The notes beneath the pieces were generated by a model. It saw nothing but the letters and a program-made list of their open reading frames with translations. It made no database searches and was not told the DNA's origin. The translations under genes were made by a program, and so were the position numbers. Positions 22,146-34,390 of a stretch of DNA of 64,000 nt are shown here, piece after piece. This stretch comes from Sanderia malayensis (taxonomy: Eukaryota > Cnidaria > Scyphozoa > Semaeostomeae > Pelagiidae): the NCBI GenBank assembly GCA_013076295.1, contig RQOL01000718.1, positions 372,001-436,000 on the forward strand, read 5' to 3'. Numbering within the stretch: the first letter of the stretch is position 1; each line of letters opens with the position of its first letter.

Positions 22146-23120
22146 AAGCCAAAAAGAGAGTACACCCGGGCCACTAATGGGGTTCGAACTTAAGTCCTTT
22201 GGAGTCAAATTGTACAGCGTCATGAGTGGTGAAAAATTATAGCACTACTTGCTAAAGTTCGATAGCGTTCAAATCGAATATAATCTGTAGAGCTTTTTCC
22301 TTAAACCAAAGTGTTTAGTCAATATTAGACATAAATACGCCCATAAATACTAAACGCAGGATATGGGAATCGGTCATATACCCATACATGAAAATAGTAA
22401 ATACTTTTGTAAATTGATTTTATGCCAGGTCAAACCTTTGAAAACGGATATCTTAACCACTAGATTCGGAAAAAGAAACTGAAATCTCTACTTGCCTCGG
22501 CGAATCTTCCTGACGCCAGACCAGCTTGGTTTGATATGAGACGTGACTTCTATTCTGACGCCATTCTTCGTCTTGTCTCTAATAGTTATGCTCCACAAAT
22601 TCCCTCATTGCAGCAAACGATATTCTTTTTATTTTATCGATTTTCTGAATGCTTTTTGTAATTTATAATCCGAAGCAAAGTCCGCTCTGGAAGTTGTAGA
22701 ATTCAGCTGATCTAAAACAAAAGAAACTTAAAATCGCGTAAATCAAAACTAACTTGCGTCTGTGTTCACATTTTAAAGTACATTGATTGAAAAATAAAAT
22801 TCCGTTCAAAGGAATAGCGGGGAAAGAACATGAACATAGCCTATGGCCTTACTATTCTGGGATTCGCTTTAAAATGGCTTGACTAACCTGAAATATCGTT
22901 GGCTGAATTCAGATCTGATTTGTGGATCTTGCCTGAAAAAGTAGATACAAGTCCAAATTATCATCCACTACAACAAAATTCACGTCACCCATTAATACAA
23001 TTTCAAGCATTAAATAATTGAAATTAGCCCTCGGATAATCGGGTTGAGACGGGACTCGAACTCGTGTAAAAATGGAACGACGATAAAGTTTCGCTGACAA
23101 AGGTCATGCTCTCATCCTAA
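22146..23120 (-). repeat. Two degenerate tRNA-like (SINE-type) remnants
   Basis: Read on the minus strand, 22146-22225 contains AAGTTCGAACCCCATTAG after CTCCAAAGG, and 23030-23120 contains GAGTTCGAGTCCCGTCTC. Both resemble an RNA polymerase III B box with a T-arm. The A-box and cloverleaf halves are poor, so neither looks like a working tRNA. They are most likely tRNA-derived SINE heads or dead tRNA copies. Confidence 0.28.
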
Positions 23121-24776
23121 AACCCCCAACTTGACAAAAGCGGCCTAAAAATAATACTTACCAAAATGAAGCTTTCGAGTTCAACTTTCTTAGCAGGGCA
23201 GCCTGGCTTGGCGATACAATGCAACAACGGGCTCTTTCTGTGTCAGGTTTTCAATGCATGCCTGTATTCCAGCTTTGCCAATACTTTATTAACTTTCATA
23301 TTTCAGACTCTGCTTTGTGAGGTGAAGAGTGTGTCTGGAAGATACACAAATTACCTAAAAGACAGAAACGCATACGCAATCAGAGGAAAAAAACCAATAC
23401 GCCATTTTGTATTCCATATCAAGCTGGTCGAAGTCTACAAGACAAAAATACTGATAGGGCATTTGAACCATCCACTCTCAATTGTCTTACCATTAGGCTG
23501 CTGCCATTTGTCAGGAAAAAACATAGCTGCCACCATTGATTCTCTTATCTTTCAATTCAACCCAAACTCGGCAAGAAAGGTCCAAAGTGGATAATGCATG
23601 GCGAGTTGAAAACGATGTTGGACTTCAAAGCACATGCGCAAAACGTAATGCCGCTGGTAGCTAAAAATAATTGTACCCCACATGTCAGCAGCAAATTACT
23701 ATGGCGATGAAGGCATAAAATAAAGAGGTTTAAAAATGAATTAATTATCAGAAAAATTTCATAAAATAACAAAACCGTTTTACAATAATATTGAAACAAT
23801 CTTCTTTAGTATTTACATTGCATTCATAGTATTTAAAATAATCTAAGATATGCCCTACAATATTATCCCAAGAAGACGTTAGTTCCTATAAAATACACCT
23901 ACTAATATTGATGATATATCAATACGAGACGCGATATTCAGAAATAGTCTATTTTAAAACGAGGTTTCTTCAAAAAGAGATTGGTTGTGAAGAGTGGCAT
24001 TTGCAAAATTATCTCGCATCTTGTGGTAATTAAAAGATTAAGATAATATTATCCGAATAGGCAATTTCAATGAGGAGATATGTACGATCTCAAAATAGTA
24101 AATAAAACAATATATTCCGCCTCTAAGTAAATAAACTTTGTTACCTTCGTTACGTTACTACCTTGATTTAAAAATACAAAACAGATTGTGTATGATGCAT
24201 TGCATGTGCTAAATTCCATACCTTAGAAACACAAAGACAATGGTGGATCAAGTAGGAGTTTCAAATCGTGGTCATCCAAGGTATGGAAAACAACACAAGT
24301 AAAGTTACGGGTGTTGTCCCACCAAACTCCTAACGATAATAAAACAAAACTAATCTAACAATAAAAGTCGCAGCAAGTCATCACATAAATATACAAGAAC
24401 AGATTTCTTTCAAATTTAGGCCATGATTGACGAATTCTTCCTACTCCACCACAGCAATATCGGACAGTCCGAATTGAGAATGCTCAAACAGGTATTTATG
24501 TTTACCGGTTGGATGATCCAGATGCCAATAAGCAAAGCCGTGTGTGTATTAACAATAGAAATCCATCCAGTATGTTTGTGATTAGTAAGAAGTGCCAAAG
24601 CCATTCTTTACAGCATAGTATATATAGATATATATAATATATATTTATATGTACCTGTCTAATGCGGCAACTTGCACGATAAGCTTGCGTGTACGTTGCA
24701 CGTTGATCACTGAACACAATGCGATTGAGATAATACGCGTATCTTTTATCGTGTTCCCAATACGCAGGGCACGTGA

Positions 24777-27700
24777 CTACGACGAAGGGACCATTTGCAG
24801 AAGAGGGGGAGGTTGTGATGAAACGTTCTGCGCAGCTTCCTCCGATTCGGAAGCATGTGGATGGTTTTCAGTCATTTCATTGTCCTCAATTTTTACATCA
24901 CTGTTTTTATCTTCACCTAGTTCAGTGTTCTCTTCGTGGTCGCCTTCTTCCAGTCCTTCTTCGTTTCCTCCGTCGGCTCCGGCCAAAAATCGAATGCACT
25001 TCTTCTTTCTCCTGCACCGGAATAAAACACATTCAGATTCACTTTTCACATATACCATTAGATGGACGCATTTCCTAACACCCCTCCTCTTTGGTTATTT
25101 ATAGGTGATAGAAATCTTCTAGGGTGATAAAGCTAACAAAACAAGGCAATACTCAAACTTACCGGCATGGCTTACACCACTGATCTTGTCTGTCCAAACC
25201 ATATCTAGCTCTGCACTTTTTAGGATTCAGTTCTGTAGATACGAAGCAAACAATAAGTAAATGCAATTCAATTATAGAAAATGTGAACATAAAATTTGAA
25301 GACGCCATGAAGATCAACTTGCGTGGTGACAAATAAAAAACAAACAGAGACAGTGCGGTGCGTGGTGTAACAACGAACCTTGGTTTTTATCCTTTCGTCG
25401 TTTCTTCTTCTTCCCCAGCACAGCGTAATTATCTCTGGCACTCCATCCGGGATATAACTGCATATGTAAAGCACGTTCTTTTCGCGCCATTTCGTAGTAC
25501 TTTGCTTGTTCAGAACGATCTAACGCATGCCACTAAACAGAACAGGAAAAGTGTAAGATCAGCTAATGATGCCAGATAACAAAACAGAAATCAACAATAT
25601 TGACTGTTCACCACCACTGTCATATGAGAATGACTCAAACCTGATCAACGGAATATTTTTCCAGCAGGTAGAATTTATAAAATCACAAAGACTTACCCTT
25701 TTTCCGAGAATTTGATTGATGGCTGCACTCTCCTTTAGCGTGCATTCGGCTGCAATTTTCGGTCGCATCTCTTTCATGTAGAGCATGAACGCGTTCAGCG
25801 GTTTCTTCACATGCGCCATGTTTCGTTTGTCTTTACCGGGCGACTTGTGTTCCCCAGGGCCTTGTGGGTGATAACCGGGTCTGAAAATAACATCAGTCAA
25901 AATATACCGATTAATTACCTAGTATCTCACTCAATTACATTCCAGACACACTCGCCACTTTCTTTTAATTGGGACACACGAGTAGCGAGTTCCAATGTAA
26001 AATTACATCTACAACAATTTTCGAGGAGCTTTTCGATGATTAAGAAAGTAATACAGACACCTTGAAATAGGTATATCGCATTTCAATGTCTTGCTTGAAT
26101 TCAAAAGAACTTGAAGTTATCAGAGACCTTTTCAGTCATTCAAAAGAGATCATTTCAGCAATGAGATTCTTATCTAATTAGACCATAAAGTAGTATGAAC
26201 ATAGGAGAGGAAGCAACTAATTGTCGTTACAAACACACATACGATAGAAGAATAAAGAGAACGTGGAAATCTATAAACATAGATCACAAACTAAAAAAAA
26301 ACGCAATTTCATTCATACCCAACTTGTGCGATGTATGGTATAACGCCGGGGTTCTGTGCCCCCATCGGGTGGGGTCGATAATCCAAATAAGGTACCGGTC
26401 GAGGTTCCCCCGTTTTGCCAGGTGGATAATACGACGTGTATCCGTGTGGGGGTGGTGGAAACGAGGCTACTTGACCGTGTTGCCTTAAAAAACAAATTAT
26501 CAAATTTGAGATCATCATAATCATCTCCATAAAACAACAGTACCGTGATAGAATTAACTATAAAAAACAAGTAATATCGCGTTATAAAAAGAATTCATTA
26601 CATAAACCGAGTTGTTCATTGCTCCAAGAAGAAACTGAACCGATTTAAAAATATACTCGTTATTTCAAGGTCTTCGGTGCACTAAGACCTCACCACATCA
26701 TATAATCATAGCTGTAATGATATCATTACGATCATGATGATGGTGATAATATCACAATAATCATGACTGTCGTTAGGTAATGATCATGATGATAATGACA
26801 GCTATCATCAATAACATAATCATCACTGGTTGGTAGAATGAAATAAATGATCAAAATAGGCACGATAAAGTGACAGAGAAAAAGCCAGACACGTTCAGAA
26901 AGGCTAATCCTTAATTTAAAATGGCAATATTATATCAATATCATACGAATTAAAATGGTCCTGAACGCGTCTCGATTTTTTATCTTCGATTTCTCACTTT
27001 ACCATGTCTATCTTAATTTTCAGTCTCTGGATACACGTTTTTAAACCTGGATACACGTTTTTAATTTTATAAGAAAGCTGTGCTCGGTTCTTTAAAAAGT
27101 TAAGAAAGTTCAGGGTTGGATCTTTGAAACCTGAGAAAGTTGAAAAGCATAGATATTCAAAATTTCAAAGGAAATTGTCCTGCAAGGATGACATCGCCGT
27201 TCAATATTCGTAGCTATAGTCATGTTAATATCATGGCTCGGTTATGTACATATTTTGAGGTAATTTGTTCTCTTGCTTCTATGTTCTTCACAGATGTTAT
27301 GACGTTGAGGGTAGATGTTAAAACTATAGGCTATTATGGGATTTCATCTTCTTAATCACTGCACATGCTCAATAAGATAAAGCTTTCCAATTTTACGTTA
27401 AGAAAGTGTTAAGAAAGCTTTAGTATTGAAATTAGGAAATAGCTAAGAAAGTCTAAAGGCTGGGCTTATATTACATTATATTATAAAAAAAATGCGTGTA
27501 TCCTCATCTGCATTACCAGCAAATATGTTAATGTCAATGGCATGAGCACTTGTAGAATGCAGATAATATTGACAAACTTACCAGGGTCTTTCGTAGTATC
27601 CCCTGTCGTTTCTTGCATACAGTGGCATGTGTATCTGTGACGCTGATGCATAGCTTGCTGCTGGATGATGTGGCGGGTTGTGCTGCACTGTACTTCCAGG

Positions 27701-30700
27701 CGGGTAACCAGTGTGTTCGTAGTATCTCTGTGGAAATGCAATCAATTGAGCTATTGGAGTTTGACTGCTATCAACAGGTAACTTGGACTACAACAAAAAG
27801 CACAGCACAGAACTAGATAGTTGCAGCAGAGTCGTAGCAGCAGAGTCGTTGCAGCAGAGTCGTAGCAGCACAAACTGCCCGCTCTTGGATGAAAAAAACC
27901 CCTATCACTGCTACCAAAACACTCCACGACACATCGATGAGTCGTCATCCTTCTATTTGCATTAACACCACAAGAACACCCACACTTCGCGTGCATTAGC
28001 TCTACTTCTCAACTACCTGAACCACCCCCTATCAAGATTTTTGGCCCATAGCTCCAATTCTCAACTACTTTATTGATCTACTATTAAGACCTATTGGCCA
28101 ATACTCAAACTGACAACTGATAATGAAAAGTAACATCTATCTGGCTTTGAATTTGCGGCAAACTTGATCCTGCCCCTTTCCCTTCTTGTCCCCATATTTG
28201 CAAGTTGAAGGTCGGGCAAACTTGTTATTATCAACAAAAATAGCAAAAAAGGCGTTCGACACAAAGCGACCTGATTTCAACAACATATCAACATCTGTTC
28301 AAAATATTGCAGCTGGTGGGGAAATTTTCTAACCGATTTCCGAGTACATTTTCGGAGTTTGCGCCAATCACTTGCATGAGTCCGCATTGCGTCATAAAAA
28401 GTGCCGATAATTACAACCCTAACAAGTGCATCGTTTAGTAGGATGCGAAATGGCGCAATTCAAAGACATTCACTTTAGTGATTTCTAGGCAAATTAACCG
28501 GTACGCTGTTACCCGTAATTACGCAATAATTCAGGTGATCAGGGTACAATCACTTGATTAGCTTATTCAATGCCAACTTTCACCAGATAACATAACCAAC
28601 TTGAAAAGATTAACAAACTTCACCCCATTAATGACCCACTATCAAATCTTTCACTTATCTCTTTTGTGCAGTTGCAAAGAGTTTCTGGGCCGCCTTATAT
28701 TACGGTCAATATTGTCAATACAGAAAATGAATTGTCAGAAGTGGAGTCAGAGGGAAAGCGAATATAAAGCCTGATAAAATCGGTCAGAAATCAATGATTG
28801 ACACAATCTGGACATGATCTGAAGAACGAGCCGCCGTAACCCCAAGTTGCCAAATGTGTCCAGGGACATGCACAGAGTATCCTTGTAGAGAACCTTGTAG
28901 AATTCACAGATAAAAATAAAAACAAAATTACCAATTACAACATGCGAATATTAGACCAATATGTGCAAAGATATGTCCACAAGCAACACAGCGACACGAG
29001 TTAGAACCCATAATATATACTGGCACTAAAGCGCAATAGGATCATCAACACTGAATAAAGCTTAGGTCAATTTATCTGGCTGTGGGGTCAAAGTAGCAAA
29101 TCGAGATTAACAAATTGAAAAAGTGGATGAATGCACTTGGAAGTACGCACCAATTGTAACGGATTAACCACAGCCTGCTTGAAGTATTAAGTAAACTATA
29201 GATAAGAGTACAATCACAAAGAACCAATTCTCTGAAAATATCAGACACAAAAACACCGATAAAATCAAGCTCCATTAATTTTCTAGACCAGCCGATATTG
29301 TAGGCCTATTGAAACTGCAATTTGATTTACGATGAAGGTGGTTAAACTTCATCGTAAATCACATTTGTTTGACTGTTTGTTAGTCAGAAATTTTCCAAAG
29401 ACCTCCACAGAAAACGTGTTAAAAAAGCCAAGGGCTAAAACAACATTGAAATCCGATGGAAAAACTGCGTAATTGGCGTAGAATATGACTTCAAATCTCC
29501 TCGAGCAGGTTTTTGCACATCTCTCGATGATCCAACCCGGTCGAATTCAACGAAACAATACGCGATAAAACACAACCAACAACGACGAATAGTAAACACC
29601 ATTCCATCTTTATAGAGCTATTCCAATTCTTCTTAGAGTCGTTCAATAGTTTTATTAATGGTTTAAAATTGCATTGAAACAACTCTTGTAAACAACAAAG
29701 TCAAATCAATGACATACACACCTTTCAATAGTCACTTCATAAATACCCCCAATCAAACATTCAATCAATTCCTTTGTGAGCAATAATTTCACCAATAATT
29801 TACACACAACAAAGATTCTATTTACGTGTCGTACCAGCAAAAGCCGAAGACTTTCAAAATGCAGACAAATTTGTTTGAAACTAAATTTGGAAAATCAGAC
29901 AAAAAAGGATAAACAATGCTATGGAAACTAGAAAAAAGAAAGAGCTGCTGGACATAGCATTTTAAAATTCACATCAGAATGTATTTGAAAAATGAAGTCC
30001 CTTCTAAGAAATGAGAATGAAAGTTGGAAAACTGAATGTCATTGTCTTGTGTAAGTTGAAACACAATGAGAGAAATGCATATCTGGGTTGAAAATAGATG
30101 GAAAATCCACAATGTACAATCAGTGTAAGTATACATTTTTCGTTGACCTTTACACCAAGAAGATATAAACAATAAAAGCTCAGGAGAATATAAGATGAGC
30201 AGTTTCAAAGTATAACTGCTACACAGTTATGACATTAAAACATGGACATATCACACTTTGAAGTATTGGGTGTACTCCTGGCAATCCTGATTCCATTGCT
30301 TGATAACTTAAAAACAACTGACCAAGCAATAATATATAAACAAATATCCAGAAAAAATGTTTTCAAAGTATGGCATGAAGAAGAACAAAGATGACAAGAG
30401 GAGAAAACACAAAGAACAAATAAGCTTCCAGGAAATCTGCATAACTCAGAGAAAATGCTCTTTTAGGAAGAATGAAATTGTGGTGAACTTTGTCAGAGAA
30501 GTGGTCGAGATCTGAGATCGGTCATATTTTTCCAATATTCTTATTGTTTCCATTTGGTTTCTATTTTCCCAATAAGAATGATGGGGGGGGGGGATAGAAT
30601 TCAGAATCATTCACTGATTTCATTAAAAAATGGGCCTCTGTGTCACATATGCAATAAGTACTTGGGGGGGGGGGGAGAAGGAATAAAACTTAATTTTAGA

Positions 30701-32223
30701 AATTCTATGGTATTCGAATGAGAAGAAGTTTGTAGCATTTGATTTTGGGCATGGGTTTGATAAAAGACATTCAAAACAATTATTCATTTTAAAACTTATT
30801 GTCTCGGGAATCAACATCAGTTTGAATATCTTAAATTTGGGGTAGTTTTCTGAATTTCCCCCTTTTCTTCAAAAAAGGGGGCTGCATTAAATCAGAAATT
30901 GTACAAATGGTGTTAACATTTTGACAGGTATTTGTAAAAACCATAGACTTCAGCAGCCATGGGCAGTTGAGCAAAGATGCATCAAAGAATTACTGACAAT
31001 TTAATGAAAAATGAACAATTCCACAAGTGGACACGAGCTACATAGGGCTTTGAGGTGCCGCTTTGAAAAACTAAGGCCGCCCACAACAAACAAGAATAAA
31101 TCCTATGAGAATAATACCCCTAGACTGACAATCTCACCATTTTTCACGAGAATAAAATTAAAGATTCGAATAAATAGAGATGATAGTCAATGAAAGGAAA
31201 TTGTCGAGTTCAAGAATTCGAAATGCCGTTATTAAGAGCAGGGAAGGTGAAGAGAATAAAGATCAATAAGAATCCCCTCGTAAAGAATAAAGGAGATAAT
31301 TGATAAAACAGTAAAATAAATAACAAAAGGCATACTCACATGCGGTCCCACTATAACGGGAGCAGGTCGACCATAAACACCTGAAAATAATAAATTTAAA
31401 CGGATATAACAGCAATCCACAGCGATGAACTAAAAGAGGAACAGATTTAGGCCCATAAACTTATCGTGCAAGTTGCTCGGGGAGTGCAATCGATATGTTT
31501 TACGAAATTTAGTAAGAGCGGAAAGGACACTTATTTGTACATACAATGTTTGACTATTCATTTCAAAATAAAATAAATATTCCATGATGTTGCGATACGT
31601 TTTAATTGCGTGAAATGTGATGACCTGAATAGGCAAATTGGCGTTAATACAGAAGGGGCAATGAATTGAAAACGTTGCTTTTCAGCAAAATACAATAAAG
31701 TTCATTCAAGGTATTTTTAGGCAGCAAGTACAAGTGCATTTGGATGTGTGTAACATGATATGGCCTAAGCAAAATAAAGAGCCAAAGTAGATCAAGTGGA
31801 GGGGAAAGACGGTATCACATGAAACACTGTTGTATCAAAAGAAGTATTTTTATTACTTTGACCAGTTTCCCCTTTGATGTTGCGACCATGCAGCTCCACA
31901 AAATTACTGTCCTCTTTGCCCTGAAAAAACGAGCCATTTTGTCACGAAAATTTGATCATGCATCTTGCTAGCACGGAAGCACCAGCTTCGGTGCTTATGT
32001 TATGAAAGAGAATTTACAGAAATAAGCTTTTGATCTCGTGAATTTGCAGACTTACGGAGTCAAATGTGTGATCTTCCGCATCTTTCTTGATCAGGTCTGA
32101 CTTTATATCATTGACAACATCAACAGTGGAATTTTCTGAGCCTTCGTCGTCTTCTTGTCGATATTCCTTAACTTCATCATCGGCGCCATACTCTTCTGCT
32201 GTATTTGTTGGTAGTTGTGGCAT
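24777..32223 (-). CDS. TCF/LEF (TCF7L2-like): TCF/LEF transcription factor with beta-catenin-binding N-terminus, HMG box and C-clamp
   Basis: Nine coding exons, in transcript order: 32056-32223, 31863-31920, 31340-31380, 27582-27727, 26319-26483, 25697-25880, 25379-25532, 25163-25232 and 24777-25011. Phases close throughout and give about 406 residues. The N-terminus MPQL followed by acidic residues is the beta-catenin-binding segment of TCF/LEF proteins. The HMG box (about residues 218-287) reads [18 protein letters not shown], then [20 protein letters not shown] and [18 protein letters not shown], and binds DNA in the minor groove. A complete C-clamp follows (about 311-335), with [15 protein letters not shown] and [11 protein letters not shown], giving extra DNA contact. 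The tail is acidic. The middle is Pro/His/Tyr-rich. The product is the nuclear effector of canonical Wnt signalling, an activator with beta-catenin and a repressor with Groucho. Family identity is very secure. The donor of exon 31863-31920 (gtcaaa) is weak, and alternative exons in the 3.6-kb intron cannot be excluded. Confidence 0.95.
27049..27503 (+). mobile_element. MITE family 'GGATACACG', copy 1, inside a TCF intron
   Basis: The element begins GGATACACGTTTTTAATTTT and ends GCGTGTATCC, with a second GGATACACGTTTTT immediately before it at 27029. Its body (TTAAGAAAGTTCAGGG; GTTCTTCACAGATGTTATGA; AAATTAGGAAATAGCTAAG) is shared, in reverse orientation, with 38113-38617, and in part with about 46960-47035. 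It has no coding capacity. It lies in the TCF intron between exons 26319-26483 and 27582-27727. Confidence 0.75.
27830..27871 (+). repeat. Minisatellite, 14-bp unit (TWGCAGCAGAGTCG)
   Basis: Three full units and a partial fourth of TTGCAGCAGAGTCG / TAGCAGCAGAGTCG alternate T and A at the second position. The repeat lies in the TCF intron about 100 bp upstream (in transcript sense) of exon 27582-27727. Confidence 0.8.
29324..29360. repeat. Perfect 14-bp inverted repeat with 9-base loop
   Basis: GATTTACGATGAAG at 29324-29337 pairs exactly with 29347-29360. It lies in the large TCF intron. It may be a small hairpin element or an RNA hairpin; there is no further evidence for either. Confidence 0.65.
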
Positions 32224-33762
32224 TTTATTTTAGGTATTTTTACTCTGATATGTTCGCAGTAAAGGTGAATCCTGTTTGGCGGTATCACTTAAAAACAAAA
32301 TATATCTCTGTCCTTGGAGTTCTCTATGCTGTGCAATGCGTGGCTCTGCTTTTTCAATTGCCCTTGGCCCCTCAGACCTTTAGCCGTTGACTCGCAGCCT
32401 TCACGATAAGAACAGCATTGGCGGGTACCAATCAGGTTTCTCTGCTCACTTGCAATTCAAAGTTCAAACACAAAAAATCAATAACAAACGACAGATAAAA
32501 TTTTTTATTTTTCATCTATTTCTACTGCTAGTTGGTTGAGTTGGCATTTTCTAGCCCAGTTGAAACTTATAGGCAATATCTGTGTGCACGTAAAAATTAC
32601 GTATTATCTGCAGCGGAACATCTGTCACCAGACATCCTTCCACAAACGAATAAATATTCTTGTCCCAAAATATTCCAAAATTGGTTGTATATTTGCAAAG
32701 GCAACCTCTATACAACGGACGAAATCATCGATTCCATATCGAGGTCCCACTGTTTTATACTGACTTACAAATTTCCAGGAGAACAAATGAGTTTCCACCT
32801 AACGTTTCTTACATTAATAAAATTGGATACTTTTTATAAATTTTAGCTTCAAAAGTATACAAAACTATAGATTTTATCACGTTTGCACACTTAATACCAA
32901 AATGAGTCATATTTGTAGTCTGTACAAAAATATGCCATTACATTACAATTAATATTATTCCATTTGAATACTACACAGCTCTTTACAAGAATGTACATAA
33001 ATATAAGATATTATACATTAATCAAAGAAGTTCACACTCTTAGCAAATATTGAATATTGATGCCGGCAAGGGGGGTATGGAGGGGCAAGCGATAACCAAA
33101 TGTAAAAATGTTCTTTGTTTTGTTCCGCTATAATTATTCCTAATTGAATCCCTAAATGGTTTTTAGCTTTTTATTTCCTCTCCAACAACAAAAATCCTAC
33201 AGTACTAATATTAATATTGAAAAACATGAATATTCAGTTTGAAATCAACTTGAAATTGTAGAAATGTTAGTATTCCAGATGACGGCCAACGGGTGGCGGC
33301 CATTAATTCAAACATACCGACAATGTTGCGAGCCGAAGATTTTATGTATAGACGACGGTGCCTTTGATGTTTATATGTAAGACGAGGCCGCAAATTTGAT
33401 TGACAGACTGCGTTCTTCTGTGTCAAGTCGCCGCCATTGGCAGGTGCCAAACTATGACATCATTCCTCGCAATCCGTAGTTATCCCTGTAACAGAGTGAG
33501 GAGGGATGGGCATTTTTCAAACAGCGCAAAGGCGAGCGAAATCTGGCTGGGCACAAAATTGTTGGGAAATAAACCGCCTGCGATTTTTTTCTGAAAATAT
33601 TGTCTCTATGAAAATAATTTACTTTTTTCAAGTTCTCGATTTCAACTTTCAAGAAAGTTGGAAAAAGGTGTAATGCAGTGCATCGAAATGAGGCAAGGCC
33701 TTGAAGTCAATTTTCCATTTCTCCTTTGCCGCCCAATTCTCTTTATTATCAAAGTGCAAGGG

Positions 33763-33795
33763 CCGACAATCGCTAAAAGGGTGCTTGATTGTCGG
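33763..33795. repeat. Inverted repeat CCGACAATC with 15-base loop
   Basis: CCGACAATC at 33763-33771 is complementary to 33787-33795, and the stem extends outward with one mismatch to about 14 bp. It stands alone, without a target duplication that I can identify. Confidence 0.5.
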
Positions 33796-34160
33796 TCCTT
33801 TTGAACCCGACAGAGAATAAATTGCGAATAATCAAAGATAATGAGAAAATAAAAGGAAATTTCGATCAAATTGTCAATCGATAAATCATTGATTAGCAAT
33901 GTTCCCTGGAGATGTTGACAAGGCGGGAAATTGGTCAGATGTTGAACAAAACAGCAGTGTCAACAATCATCATCTCCTTCTTCTTGTCCAATTCCTAAAC
34001 ATCTCTACATTTCTGTTGTACTCTTAACTAGCTATTCTGTTCTGCTGTTATTCTTGTACCTGCTTTTTTCTATCTAACGCTAAAATTCGACTTGTTCATC
34101 AGCGAAACAAAGTCTTGCAGTATAAGCTTTATATTACCTAGTCAAGGGGCTTCTGTGGAC

Positions 34161-34390
34161 CAATGGCGTAGATAGGAAATTTTATAGGGGGGGGGGCGAG
34201 AAATTTATATTTACCGACAAAAATTTAATATACAGTTTTGTTTCTTGAAGACTATATGAATAAAATTAGGAAATTAACTAGCAGAAGATATTTTTTTTCG
34301 ACAAGATCAGCAATTTTCCGACAAAACGGCAGTTTAGCTCTACAGGGGGGTTTTTCGCCCCCACCTGACCCCCCTCTATCTACGCCACTG
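34161..34390. mobile_element. hAT-like MITE, 230 bp, TIR CARTGGCGTAGATAG
   Basis: The ends are CAATGGCGTAGATAG and CTATCTACGCCACTG, flanked by perfect 8-bp duplications CTGTGGAC at 34153-34160 and 34391-34398. G-rich and C-rich tracts lie near the ends. No ORF is present. Terminal bases resemble the MITEs at 20203 and 37639, suggesting that one transposase family mobilised all three. Confidence 0.9.

Larger units (their letters stand above)
15278..24776. other. Gene-poor interval between the EGF gene and TCF/LEF
   Basis: About 9.5 kb with no complete gene that I can support. It contains the 3' UTR of the EGF gene, two hAT-like MITEs (18337-19092 and 20203-20514), relic open segments near 16.3, 17.2-17.7 and 20.0-21.1 kb, and two tRNA-like remnants near 22.2 and 23.05 kb. 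A 142-codon ORF at 23166-23594 (+) lacks any recognised domain, splice context or composition bias and is left uncalled. The remainder is AT-rich with no visible structure. Confidence 0.6.

Noticed and set aside
23166..23594. 142-codon ORF (+)
   Set aside because: No recognised domain and no splice or poly(A) context. It may be chance or an old repeat.
26700..26830. ATGATGATGG / GATAAT-rich stretch as a CRISPR or regulatory array
   Set aside because: Irregular trinucleotide-like low-complexity DNA without a fixed repeat and spacer; the genome is eukaryotic.
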